64,000 nucleotides of DNA, taken from Ptychodera flava (Eukaryota; Hemichordata; Enteropneusta; Ptychoderidae). The DNA lies in contig NC_091933.1 in assembly GCF_041260155.1 (NCBI RefSeq), positions 25,534,674 through 25,598,673 on the forward strand. Direction: 5' to 3'. The first letter of the stretch is position 1; each line of letters opens with the position of its first letter. Position numbers and translations under genes: made by a program. Positions 1 through 11,322 of the stretch are shown one piece after another. The notes under the pieces are model-generated. The model ran no database searches. It saw nothing but the letters and a program-made list of their open reading frames with translations, and was not told the origin of the DNA.

Positions 1-7
1 TGGTGGG

Positions 8-1630
8 ATAGGCTGAGCTGGTATGGCATGAACCCAGCGGCTGAATGAATGAATGAATGAATGGGAGCGATGAGACAAAGGCTTGATATGTAGTGTCGTG
101 TGCAAACGTGGCTGATTGGCTGGGAAGGAGGATTGATAACAGTCATGGGTAGAAGAGCCGATTGGCTAAGGGGACGACAGTGAAGATGTACGGAAGGCAG
201 ATAGCTAGGTGTAATCACAAAACACATCTGTGATAAAACACAGATTCCACTTTGTGAACACACCACCGCTAAGTTGAGGAAAGACAGGAGGGTTTATTGC
301 AAAAAGGAGAACGTAAACGCCAACAAAGTATAGAATAAAGCACAAGATGAAACGGCAAATATAAAGCAGTAAAGGGCATAGAACTAGTGCCCTTGCAGAT
401 CTCAAACTAAATACTATCAAAACTTACAATACAAAACAGTCAAAATAGAAGTAGCAAACTAACCTATAATAAAATATAAGCAAAATATATGGAGAGGGCC
501 CCTTCAGTCAAGCAACCGAGCAACGGTCATTGGTGACCTTGGGGTCAAGGTCTGAATGACCTTGATGATGAATCCATCCTGAGAGGCTGCAATGTGGGAA
601 AGGAGTGGAATTCCCGAGAAATGGGGGTCAGGATGGAATCCAAAGCCCAAACGAAGGAAGTATGACTGAAGTGACCCCCAAAAGGAGGGAAGAAATTGAG
701 AATGATGTTAGTAGAGGGGTTCTCGCACCCAGGGGAACACCACGGTGGTGATACGGCCTGGGGGGAGGGGGTCCTGGGGGACAGGTAAACTGTACGGGCC
801 CAGGTGGAAACATGATGAAACGGAGACAAGGTTCTCGCACCCAAGGGATCACCGCGGTGGTGATACGGCTTGGGGGGAGGGGGTCCTGGGGGACAGGTAA
901 ACTGTGCGAGCCTGGGTGGAAACATGGAATGAAGACGAGGTTCTCGTGCTCAAGGGATCACCGTGGTGATGATACGGCTTGGGGGGAGGGGGTCTGGGGG
1001 ACAGGGGAGACTGTACGAGCCCAGGTGGAAACGTGGATGGAACAAGACAAGGTTCTCGCACCCAAGGGATCACCGCGGTGGTGATACGGCTTGGGGGGAG
1101 GGGGTCCCGGGGGACAGGTAAACTGTGCGAGCCCGGGTGGAAATACTACGTTAGTACCGCGGACGTGCTCCGTATTCGCAGCTAGAATATCCAACGTGCA
1201 GTTGCAGCGGAGCGGGACATGGATCAATGCCGGCCTTGTGTAGGGCTGAACGGCACCGCTGAACGCGGGGTCTCGAAGCAGGCTGAGCATTCGGACACTG
1301 AGATTTCTTGGCTGTTTTGGACGTCCTTTGGCTGGCATGATTGTTCGATTGAAGGGATCGTAAACGATTCCGGACGTAGTGTAATAGGCTGAGCTGGTAT
1401 GGCATGAACCCAGCGGCTGAATGAATGAATAAATGAATGGGAGCGATGAGACAAAGGCTTGATATGTAGTGTCGTGTGCAAACGTGGCTGATTGGCTGGG
1501 AAGGAGGATTGATAACAGTCATGGGTAGAAGAGCCGATTGGCTAAGGGGACGACAGTGAAGATGTACGGAAGGCAGATAGCTAGGTGTAATCACAAAACA
1601 CATCTGTGATAAAACACAGATTCCACTTTG
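8..1630. mobile_element. Direct-repeat-bounded element (LTR-like, non-autonomous)
   Basis: Bases 8-254 and 1384-1630 are direct copies 1376 bp apart, 247 bp long, differing at one visible base in a tgaa run. Each ends in ccactttg. Between them lie an unassigned segment, a GC-rich minisatellite and about 240 bp with no recognised gene. Two near-identical direct repeats around a 1.1 kb interior resemble a small LTR (TRIM-like) element. No TG...CA ends and no flanking target duplication can be seen, and the left copy lies at the window edge. A simple segmental duplication is therefore equally possible. Minus-strand reading frames here have no recognisable domains. Confidence 0.4.
718..1143. repeat. 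GC-rich minisatellite, about 110-bp unit, four copies
   Basis: The string ggttctcgcaccc (or a near variant) recurs at 718, 830, 939 and 1051. Each is followed by a caccgcggtggtgatacgg segment, a G-rich block (ggggggagggggtc) and gcgagcccgggtgg. Periods are 112, 109 and 112 bp, and the last copy is slightly truncated. The G-runs could form G-quadruplexes on the + strand. Long minus-strand reading frames rich in Pro/Gly here are a by-product of the repeat. Confidence 0.85.
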
Positions 1631-1633
1631 CGT

Positions 1634-3255
1634 ACTGAGCCTGTAGAACATATCGCAAGATAATTCCATAGGGAAAAGTTGTCATGCCCATCCCCAGGGG
1701 TGGGGTGGGGGTAGGGGTGTCTTTGTCCCAGCACAGATTTATATTGCTATCGTTTATTTTTATACTTTGGGGTATGATATGTATTGCTAATAAAGATTTA
1801 TAGTACCAACCTTTCAGTGTCTTGGTCTTTTGTATTTTTCTCCTTCAGTGTTTCATGTACTTGTCCTTTGACAATCTTACGCAAGAGTTTTATCACTGTG
1901 ACGCGTCTATTATCTGATGCGTTTGAATGCTTAATGCTCTAAAGCAAGCAAGGGTAAGTTATTAAAGATACTTTTGGCGATCAATGGGATCGCCTTTGTT
2001 CTAGTCTGTAAGAGGATTGTGGAGGTGTGATAGCCTTTTGTTTTCCGTTGAAATTGTAATCCAATAAGTAAATTTTCTGATGAAAAAATTTGGCACCAAC
2101 ATTGGCCTTTAATCTGTGGACGGAGTCAGCAGATTATCACCAGATTTACTTTGACAAAGTCAACAACGAACGTGCACGTTCATTGTAGAAGTACCCTAGC
2201 TGGTTAGATCGTTGTTGACTTTGTGGAAACACAGACAAATATAGACAGACTGGAAACGCGGCATGCCTTTTGTTCCATGGTCGTCTCGGTAGACTATTGG
2301 CTTTTCATATTAAAATGAGCTTCAAAGGTGTTAAACTTTTTGGAGACTTTGTTTGTGGTTGATAATTGCACGAGATTATGCGAAAAATACGACGAGATGG
2401 CATTGTACTGCCAGTCGCGTAGCAACCATAGTTACTTTGTGAGCTCTCAGGGCAGAAACACTGCTTCACGCCAATCAAAACATAACACGCCAGCAGTTTC
2501 ATAAACATGTCCTTCCTTGACGCACGTGTAAAAGACGGTATGACTGACCGTTAACCATTGAGTAAAACCAGACAGTATCGATAAAAGACTTTCAAATTTG
2601 GTTTAAACACACTCATTATATATTCATAAAAATATGAGAGGAATTTTGAAAACGGAAAAACTCACTTTCTTGAAGCTCAAAACACTCCCTTTTCGCCAGC
2701 ACGTCAATTCCGCTCAGCACCACACGACAACGAAAACATAAACTTTGCCGAACATACTTTCGCTTAACAATTGGCGAAAATCCGAAAATTACCGAAGGAT
2801 TCATGGTCGGCACTCTTCGCAAAAGAGAGGCGACAGCAACCTGAGGCGAGGCGAACATGGATTGGTTACGTAACCGCTTCCGTTGCGAGTCTGTCAATGT
2901 ATGTCTATGGTCGAAATCAATCCAGTGATAGTCTGGTGACAGTGTCCACAGATTAGTAACCTCACGATAAAACAGGACAAATGTATAACACTATGCATGC
3001 AGTCATAGCCTGTAGAGAAAGCTGGGGTCTATGATACAGTGAACAGAACAACTTCAACAAGAAATCTTCAGAAAACCAGTTCTAAAAGACCAAGACACTT
3101 TAGGTTGCTTGATAGTGTAAATCTTTATTGGCAATCCATATCATACTCCGTATAAAATTAACAATAGCAACAAATGACATGTGCTGAGACCAAGACATCC
3201 CTACCACGCCCCCACCCCAGCGGAAGGACATAACAACTGTCCCCTATGATAATTC
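1634..3255. mobile_element. Inverted-repeat DNA element, 1.6 kb, copy 1
   Basis: The left end (from 1634; ccataggg, ccccaggggtggggtggggg, cagcaca, then aataaagattta and agtgtcttggtctttt) reappears in reverse complement at the right end (about 3020-3255), giving diverged terminal inverted repeats of roughly 220-240 bp. Subterminal motifs around ctgtggacggagtcagcagattatcac (2114-2140) and its inverse near 2930-2955 are also inverted. No transposase frame is recognisable, so this is a non-autonomous element. A second copy starts at 25936 and a fragment lies at 16553-16675. The superfamily is not assigned because the left end abuts the direct repeat at 1630 and no target duplication is visible. 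Confidence 0.65.
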
Positions 3256-3261
3256 GCAGTA

Positions 3262-4810
3262 GTTGAAAAATTAAACTTGTGTTTTACAAACCGAACACAA
3301 AAGTAATATAAAATGCACGAAAAGGCAAGACAACGGAATCGTAACTTGTTTTTCTTTAATTTTCCTAACTAAATAAATTAGCATTAGTTATGTGCTCTGC
3401 AAGGTAGATATGCCTGGTCATGATTTACTTATTTGTCAACTTGTGAGCCCCTGCTCCCTGGTTCCCTCACAGTATTTCTTCAAGTTATTTTAATAATTTG
3501 TGATTAATTTTTTTAACTAGAAAGAAGCTGAAATAGACAAAATGTGTTTCCGTTATTTCTTTCTTGCCTTTCTAGCGGGTATCTTCTCGTTTTCTGTTAT
3601 CAAGTTATTTTTGATCATTCAGAAACAGAAACAAGAGCAATTTTATTTATCCGTTTTTTTCCAGCCTCATTCGTCTGGTCCTTGTTTCTTTCTGTTTGTT
3701 TAGATCAATCATTAACTTGAAAAAAGTCTAACGAGGACAAATTTGTACTGTGTGTATGTTTCTGGCCTGAACAAAATAGTTGCCTTTTTCTATCTATTTG
3801 TCCTATTTTACTCAAGAAAGTCGAAACCATGAGGCGGTTAAACAGAGAGAACAAAAGTTCGCCCACAGTCCCTCTATTGCTTCTTCAGCGAGATAATTCA
3901 TTACAGATCGCAAAGACAATCGTTATAACAGTCGCCTTGTTGTGAAGAAAGAGTACTAATGATGCAAAGCACATGCAATTACAAAAACTATAACCGTAGG
4001 CCAGGGGTTTGATCTATTTACTTCAAAAGTTATTGTTTACATGATACCGTAAAGTCAAACATTAAAACTTCAGAAAACGTGTATAAATTGGTGTTTCTAC
4101 GCCGTTCGACGTTTTCAATGCCGCTCGACGGTGTTCCCTTATGTGGGGGTTGGGGTTAGTGGGATGGGTTGAGTGGTCCTAACCAACCAGGCTGTTTCCT
4201 GACCAGCAAAAATGATAATAAACCTACGGCAGTAATCGGGAGAGTATATGGGCTTAGGTCAGCACGTTTTAAATTAGTATGACTATGTTACTATTTTAAT
4301 CAAGAAATTAAACGATACAGAGTTAGTAAAAAGTGCATTGTTAAAAATGGAAAAAACAAGAGTTCCTGGTCTCAATAATTATAAAAGACGACATGGCAAG
4401 ACGAAAAATATGTTTTGTTTCTCAGATTGGCAATTTGTTATCGATTGGAAGAGATATAAGATGAAAGTATGAAGACTACCAATCGATTACAGTAGTCCTG
4501 ATATTCTTGTAAAAATGATTCAGAGCTTAATGAGAATGAAATCTACTGTAAGTAGAAGCAATTATGACGACTAAACTGATAGAGATCATAATACGATCGT
4601 CCTATGAACTTGTTCTTATGTGATGGAGTTTTTTGTATATATCAAGGTCATAAAGTCTTTCATGCACTCAGCCTCTACAAAAATAGGAGTCCTGATTGTA
4701 ATAAAAGTTTGATTGTTAATGACCGTAAGAATTGCACGACTCGAGGTTTAATAGAAAATTTGAAATTGTGCTTGTATAACAAAAGGAAAACTGTTCGTGT
4801 CCAACGAAAA
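3262..4810. other. Upstream duplication module of gene A
   Basis: No gene is seen here. About 3560-3850 holds the diverged tttccagcctca...ctggt...cttgtttctttctg repeat. From about 3880 the sequence aligns by eye with the 5' flanks of genes B (29390-30320) and C (45060-45900): cattcgacgttttcaatg, tgtgggggttggg, gagtggtcctaaccaacca and tttcctgaccagcaaaaatgataat. It is therefore shared 5' flank that duplicated together with the genes and may contain distal regulatory sequence. Confidence 0.6.
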
Positions 4811-4814
4811 TGAC

Positions 4815-4820
4815 TTATAA
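4815..4820 (+). promoter_or_regulatory. TATA box of gene A
   Basis: The motif gacttataaggtctg lies about 50 bp before the ATG. It is conserved at the same distance in B and C, and as gaatataagctc in D. A TATA element at this distance predicts a short 5' UTR of roughly 20-25 nt. Confidence 0.55.
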
Positions 4821-6509
4821 GGTCTGTGGTCCTGAACAATTCTAACATTTGGTCCAGAACTTCGTCGATCATGACCAGCATCAAGATGATGGTGTCCAGC
4901 CGCCGTTTCCTTTCTCTGATTTGGTCTTGTTATGTGTCGTTGTCGCCAGTGGGGTGGCAGGTGAAGAAAAACGAGACTCCCCAGTGGTAAGTATGTGTGT
5001 TATTGAATTTCATAACTGAATGCAAACTTGTCCTTACAAATCCCCATTCCACGATTAGATCGACAGCTCGATCAGTGTACTCTTGCGATTTCTAGTTTTG
5101 ACGATACACCTATATGGTATTGTATAGTCGATAAAATTCCATTTCTACCACTGATGCAGCTACAACCATTACAAGATAGGATTTTTTGCATGTTGTTCCC
5201 ATTATTAAATTAGATTGTCTCTAGAAACAAAATGCCCGGTAAACTCTTGAATGTTTGAAGTTTGCGTCTGAAAATAATGAATTGAGAAACTCCTTGGAGT
5301 GTCTATCCCTAAAGTGGGTTGCAAAGAAGTTGCTCAAGAAATTTATATGATTAATTGTGTACAATATTAGGAGGCTATTACGAAAAGGGTGTACGAGATT
5401 CGCGTCGGGCGATGAGCGTTGACCATGCCCGAGTACATCCTTTGCGGTATTTTAAAGATAACTTATTATAATACGTCTTACGTTCGTGACTCAGGCATTG
5501 AATTATCCGAGTTTTGACTGTTTGCGGGAAAAGCCATCGATTTATTTCCCCGATTTATAGCAAGTTCAGTGTCGAGCGCTATCTTTTCTTCTGGATAGCC
5601 TGTGCACTACAAGTACCGAACGCCGAAGTACCAGTCCTCAGAATCCTGGTGTTGTAGAATAATTAATGTTATCGTTTATGAATAAATGAATTCTATGCAG
5701 TCTGTCCTAGAATTTAGTTGTCAACAGTAACATTGGACACATGCAGTCAATGCGGGCAAGTTGAAAACTGTTAGCATGTCGACACATATATGTTTGAGTG
5801 TAACAAAATCTGTGTTTCACAAACCGAACAAAATTAGAATGATCATCGTTGCAAACGCACCAGTGAACGAAACGTTATGTCACGTGTCTCTACATTTCCA
5901 AACCCAATTTAAATTGCCTTATTCATGTGTTCCACCAGATATGTACGGTAGAGCGCTATTTTATTTTTCATGTTTTGAAAACCTACTCCCAGGTTACCCG
6001 GGAATGGGGATCTTGAGAGGAGGTATCAAATGGTTTTGAGACGTCAAGGGGTGAAGGGTTAGTTTAAGTAAGCTTTAACTTAAATTGTAGTGTAAATGTT
6101 TGCCTTGTTTCTGGACTCCATACAGCTACATTTTCTTACTGCCTGATGTGAGTCATTTTAATCAGACAGAAGCTGAGATGAGAGTAAATTTTTTCATTCC
6201 GTTTGATTTTTCTGTGTGTTATGGTGGTTATAGGGATGATTGGGTAATTGTCTCTCGATAAACGTTTGAATAAGAAAATTAAAGTGTAGACAAGTTCAAG
6301 ACAGCCTGCAACGTCATGTCAGCTCCTATAGTTGAGTATTTTAGCACTGAAATTTGCATACCGATACAAACTTTCGAGAGCAAATAGCAACATTAGATCT
6401 TTCTCCGAATCGTGGTGTAATTATCTCTGGGATTAGATAATGTAGGGCTTGTCCAGAAATGCCGTTTTAGCTATAAATTTTGGGAAGTATGGTTAGACTT
6501 AGATTTGCG

Positions 6510-6740
6510 ATAGGTAGAAAGTGCCTCGTGGACAGATATTCAATTTGGGACATTAAACTTTTACATTACATTGTAGGTCTACCGGCTTTGGGGGCTCATT
6601 TGACCCATGGCGTAAATAAAGTTTCCACGACCTATGTTCATGAAAATTAAAAATTTAAATTTAATTTTGACCCAAAGAGTTAATTGAGGAAGATCGACCA
6701 TTTTTAATTTCAAGTGACGGCAAATATTGGGTTATATTTT
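6510..6740. repeat. Dispersed repeat (gcctcgtggacagatattc family), copy in gene A intron 1
   Basis: The sequence runs agtgcctcgtggacagatattc ... aaacttttacatt ... ggtctaccggctttgggggctcatttga ... aaataaag ... cccaaagagttaa ... accatttttaattt ... gacggcaaatattgggtt. Related copies occur at about 34140-34345, 50380-50545 and 55898-56085. It is non-coding and of unknown class. Confidence 0.6.
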
Positions 6741-8415
6741 TCTTTTGTACTGGATTTTCGAAGTAACACTTTTTGAAAATTTTTGATGTGCCACATGCAG
6801 TTTATGATCAAGACAAACTGAGCGGCTTTCAGCTTGCAGGTATCAGCCATAATGTGCAGCTCGCCAGTATGTGGAACTTATTACTCAACGACTCTATAGC
6901 GTATAGTAGATTTAACCCTCGCCATTACTCTAATATAAGATACTTTGAAGTTGGTAAACTCTATCAGCATCTATGTTAAACTTTTGTTTCGTGCTATCGG
7001 TAATTATAACCTTAATGCTGCCTGAATGCATTCTCGGGGAACTACTGGGCCGACACGAATCTTTTCCGCTGTCAGATTAATGTGTTTGGTTCAAAACATC
7101 GGGGTTATTTCAAACGTGGCATTTAGTTCATTTCTTAAACCTTATCAAGTTATTAGGTGCAAGGGCAGCTTTCCACTCTCAGTATCTAACGTGCAAATGC
7201 TCATATATTCCGTTTAAATTTGAAAGCTTATTAACATCGTACTAGTATTACAAGTCAGATAAATACGACAAATTTCTGTAAAGGCAAGTTGTAAAGCACG
7301 TATGTGCGTGCGGTTGAATTTTTTATCTTCAACCTTTGCCAAGTCATCAGCTGGTTCATCCATCGGTCAATATTTTTAATAATTCATGTTTAAATGCCAT
7401 CACATGTAACTGCCATCACGTTTTTACAGAACTCTCTCTGGCTTCCGGCTCATCGCATAAAACAGTGTACATGGACCAACATCAACTATAGTGGCCTCGA
7501 AGGTATAATCAAGGTAAGTCAACATGTTCCAAATATGTCCAGCTTAACAGCCAATATACGGTGGAAAGTGAAAATATAACCAACATATTTGAAACTTACA
7601 AAATTGACACTTTGTGTTTGATACTCACCGCCCTGCCAGCGAATGCACACCAATAAAAGCAAAACTGTTTACTAAGTTCTCCATTCACTTTACAGCAAGG
7701 CACAATATCGAGCACTTTCGCTGCAGCTATAGCTAATATTACTACATGCCATCGCCTAGAATTTGCTCCTTCATTTTATTATTTTGAATATGTAGCAAGT
7801 TGTATATCGTATCTTGTAATATTTCGCAATTGACGCCCGGGAAAGAATACATACGAAGCCACAGTACCCTTGTAGCAGATAGTCATGACCCACCAATGCA
7901 GTTGTGAATTGTTCGAAAATTGCATAAATAAGGTGATTGGTTGATGCATACAGAAGAATCACATACTTGTCGTTTTCTAAATGTGAGTCAGATTCTTGAA
8001 TATTGACTCGTTATGCAATAGTAATCAGAGCGTCTGTACAATGCTACTGTAATTAGAGCTCATCAAGTTGGCAACATCCCTTGGCCAAATATGCCATACA
8101 CACATGTGATCAATATTACTAGTATTACATAGTTACTAGTATTAGTTCATACAGGCAAAAATTGAAACGTTTCAGCGACTTTATTTGTGATTTGTAAACA
8201 CAGGGGATTAATAGTTTGGGTCCGCTCGTGTCCATACTCACAAAATTAAGCCATTGTTTTGATATTTAAGACGTCTTAATGCGCCCTCTCGAGTTCAAAG
8301 GTATGTATGGCCAAGCATACTGCATAACAAGATGGCTGAAACGAACGACGTCGTACTGGCTGTAAAGAATGTGAAAGAGGCTCCCCACCGAACTATCCAA
8401 AATGTTTTTGTGTCG

Positions 8416-8648
8416 AGTTTGTGTTTTATTCGTTTCTAAATTGTGTTCCTACATTCTTATCCGATTGTTTGTGTTAATAAAAATGTTTGTTTCGCCTCGC
8501 CATAAGCTTTCCTCACACAAACAAAACATTACCGTCACACTAATCCAAACTTCCCTACAAATATCCGAGGCGAAACAAACATTTTTATTAACACAAACAA
8601 TCGGATAAGAATGTAGGAACACATTTTAAAACGAATCAAACACAAACT
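8416..8648. mobile_element. Foldback (hairpin) element, 83-bp arms
   Basis: 8416-8499 and 8566-8648 are inverted copies of each other, with a few mismatches (tttgttgtgtt/attaataaaaatg/ttcgcctcg region). The spacer is 66 bp (8500-8565). It looks like a MITE or foldback remnant, and the target duplication is unclear. Confidence 0.65.
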
Positions 8649-8658
8649 TAATGACTCA

Positions 8659-9305
8659 ATCGAATATTTTTGTTCCCAATTAATAAATCATATAGACAAT
8701 CTCAATTCTCGGTTTATGGCAATTTTTGTCGACTGATAAAAGTCTTTTCATCTTCAACATTCCATTCTAATTTCACCTACGGTATATAATATCCTAACCT
8801 CCTGTGACTTTCCTTCTAAACGTTGATTTGCCTTGTGCACCAAAGAGATGCTGTATTTTATGCCAAACGATTAAAAAATATGTGAAGAAATAACCATGTA
8901 TCAGTCAGTACGGCAGGCGAAACCCGGACGGCCATACCGATTGGAGACAGAGCAGAGTAGATCGAAACGCAAACGGGGTGTTATTATAGGAAAGGCGGTG
9001 ACTTATTTTACAGCTGAATAAAATGCTGTCTCTGGTTGTGTAAGTCTGTTGATCGAAATATATATTTTGTTCCCAGTTGATTAATCATGGGGGATGGCAG
9101 TCTCGATCTCCCCTTTATGGTTCGATATTTACTGACTCGTTCCCTCTCATTTTTGTCAATCAATGAAAGCATTTTCGTCTTCCATATTCAATATTACTTT
9201 GACCGATGTTACATCCTGACCTATACTGTCATTAGTTTGACCAACGTACAAAGATATTGCCCATGCGTCCGGCTGATGAGATGTTTTGCAAAACGGTGAA
9301 GAAAT
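8659..9305. repeat. Diverged direct duplication, about 395-bp spacing
   Basis: The stretch from 8659 (tttttgttcccaattaataaatcat ... tttttgtc ... gtgaagaaat) recurs, diverged, from 9061 (ttttgttcccagttgattaatcat ... tttttgtcaat ... gtgaagaaat). It precedes the two-gene transposon and contains no supported gene. Confidence 0.45.
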
Positions 9306-9389
9306 GGGGGCCGGGAGACATCGATGTCAGTCTTTCCGGACTGTTTACATGTAGCTAATAGGGGATATCAAAGGAGATGAATCAGTTAC

Positions 9390-9592
9390 ACTGAAATTCG
9401 ACCTTCCTGCAACACTCTGTCGGTTGAGACGTTGTTTTTATTGATAAGAGTAGCAGACTTTATTGGGGCGAACACAGCAGGGATGTAATTAAATCTGTGT
9501 TTGTTTATATCAAAGCAGGCATCCAGTCTCAATGAGAGAATAGCGGGAAGATCATTCCGTAACTGACACTGAGTAGGGCAACTTCAAGAAAT
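9390..9592. repeat. Left terminal inverted repeat of the two-gene transposon
   Basis: It is the reverse complement of 13413-13615, identical over the outermost 184 bp. It begins ACTGAAATTCGACC and contains ttgagacgttg, aacacagcaggg and gagaatagcgggaag. Confidence 0.92.
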
Positions 9593-9777
9593 TCTAAGAG
9601 TTTGCAACTCTGCCGTTGAGTTGATGTGAAATAAAAACAAAGTTTCTGTGTAGAACCAAAATAATCACGTCACATAATGATGCATACATTCATGCTTGAA
9701 TAAAACTACTTTATTTACTTTATTTGCTGACAAATCAATGCTGTTGTGATATTTTTGTCTGGTGATACTTAAACATT

Positions 9778-10335
9778 TCATTGCTGTGGTACTTGTAAAT
9801 AGCCAGTCGCGGCAAAATAATCAGACGTGTCGTTTGGGGTAATCATCCGAACCGCATTGTACACTGCCACTGCTATATTGTCGTGTAATAGTTCACGGTA
9901 ATAGTCTTTTTTAAGAAGTGACTTCATCTTATTGAAGCAGTTTTCTACTGGGTTGAAATCTGGTGAGTAGGTTGGTAAAAATACAATTTCGACACCGATA
10001 TCGTCTAATAAATTCCTAACATGATCACCTGGTTCATGGTGATGTATTGGGGCGTTGTCAACCACGACAGTGTCTCCTGGGTTTAAAGCGGCCTCACCAT
10101 CATCTGTAAACGCCGTCGTAGCTTCAGTGAAGTATCTAATGAATTCATTGCCATTAGATGGTCCATCGATCACAGAGCAATATTTTACGCCATCAAGTCC
10201 CACAAGCAGATTCACCGTGTTGTTTGCCCCAGTCAAATAACGCCCAATCTCATAGGTCTTCACTCCTCGCTGTGAGTGGCCGTACACACGTTGTCCTGTT
10301 TGTATTTTCACCCCACTTTCATCCATAAACTTCAC
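9778..10335 (-). CDS. Transposase catalytic part (DDE, DD37E spacing)
   Basis: This 185-aa frame continues the upstream frame in the -1 phase; its first codon is GTG, not ATG. The RNase H-like catalytic triad is visible: Asp in KFMDESG at the N-terminus, Asp in TVVVDNAPIH, and Glu in YSPDFNPVENCF. Thirty-seven residues lie between the second Asp and the Glu (Tc1 has 34). NAPIHHH and LPTYSPDFNPVE are hallmarks of the IS630/Tc1/mariner superfamily. With the preceding frame the protein would be about 360 aa, normal for the group. It cannot be translated from its own ATG with the first Asp included, so activity of this copy depends on frameshifting or it is inactive. Two minus-strand AATAAA signals follow the stop. 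Confidence 0.88.
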   Translation of the reverse strand: MKFMDESGVKIQTGQRVYGHSQRGVKTYEIGRYLTGANNTVNLLVGLDGVKYCSVIDGPSNGNEFIRYFTEATTAFTDDGEAALNPGDTVVVDNAPIHHHEPGDHVRNLLDDIGVEIVFLPTYSPDFNPVENCFNKMKSLLKKDYYRELLHDNIAVAVYNAVRMITPNDTSDYFAATGYLQVPQQ

Positions 10336-10856
10336 TCTTGCCGGGTTTTGGTAGCCAAATAGTCTAAATATGCTTGCGTGTAATCCATATTTGTTTCGGT
10401 AAAACGATGCTGATTGATGATCGACATTCGCTTATATGTCCAGGGCCCACCGGTTAGTTCGGTGCGAACTGCTCTGCCCACTGTACTGACGCTGACTGAG
10501 TTAACTGAGCCATATTGCAGGAGTTGCTCCGTAATTTCTTTGTATGTAATGGAGGGTCGTTCTCTTTTCAACACCTCGATGAATTCTAAGTCCGGATCGG
10601 TGAGTTTATTTCGAGTCTGTCCACCAGGAGTACCGGGTACGATTTCGCCAGTTTCACAAAAGCGCTTCCAAATGCGGCTTACTGTTGATTTGTTCACTTT
10701 GAATCTTTCTGCGACTTTCCTCATACTACCAGAGGGAAAATAACCAGTCATGTTATTTGCACCAAGTGACATCATCTCCGTTCTGATCATACATCTCAAG
10801 TCATTTGATAGTGGTTTTCCACGGCAAAATGAACGTCCAGTCTGAGACACCTCCAT
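10332..10856 (-). CDS. Transposase N-terminal part (paired-like double HTH)
   Basis: This 174-aa frame encodes the DNA-binding half of an IS630/Tc1/mariner-type transposase. Residues about 20-70 (GSMRKVAERFKVNKSTVSRIWKRF) form a first helix-turn-helix. A basic linker, GTPGGQTRNKLT, follows. Residues about 93-130 (PSITYKEITEQLL ... SVSTVGRAVR) form a second. This is the usual bipartite paired-like arrangement that recognises the TIRs. The frame ends in TGA at 10332-10334, exactly where the first catalytic Asp strand should begin, and the next frame (-1) starts at 10335. Either a 1-nt indel has split a single gene, or the element uses -1 frameshifting. No classical slippery heptamer is visible at the junction. 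Confidence 0.85.
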   Translation of the reverse strand: MEVSQTGRSFCRGKPLSNDLRCMIRTEMMSLGANNMTGYFPSGSMRKVAERFKVNKSTVSRIWKRFCETGEIVPGTPGGQTRNKLTDPDLEFIEVLKRERPSITYKEITEQLLQYGSVNSVSVSTVGRAVRTELTGGPWTYKRMSIINQHRFTETNMDYTQAYLDYLATKTRQE

Positions 10857-11322
10857 ACTTGTGCGCTATAGAAGACAAACCGTCGCAGGGAAGTGGCCAA
10901 AGTGAGCGCGGGAAAATTTGCTCGCTTCACCGCTCACGCGCGTACGCTGAGCTAGTTTGGAACAAACCATATACCCTAAAAAGGGTCATGAACAAACCAG
11001 TCGAGACTTGGAAAAGATTCACGATAGGAAGGGGCGTGTGTATATAATTGGTAACGAGAAAGGTCAAGTTCAAGCAAAAAGCATGACAAAATCCGCCAAT
11101 TGTGCAATATGATTTATTCACCACATCGTTTCTTGCTCTATAAAGTCATTACGACGCGGAAACTTTCGTTTACTGAATATACACCTTGACCCACCCATCT
11201 ATGAAATGTAGCTAGTCGTTCCAAATCTTCACACCTTGTCAAATTGAAAAGTTACATATGTTACACTGTCAGTGAACATTGGCACACGCGTCTACCGGAC
11301 AAAATTGTGATAATCTTTGGCC

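Noticed and set aside
545..1338. Long overlapping minus-strand Pro/Gly-rich reading frames
   Set aside because: They arise from the 110-bp GC-rich minisatellite; the same peptide repeats in several frames and no domain is recognisable.
1151..1669. 172-aa minus-strand frame across the right direct repeat
   Set aside because: Crosses the repeat boundary into the neighbouring element, and no conserved domain can be recognised.
2616..2956. Short frames on both strands in the centre of the 1.6 kb inverted-repeat element
   Set aside because: No similarity to a transposase or other family, and no good start context; not supported as a gene.
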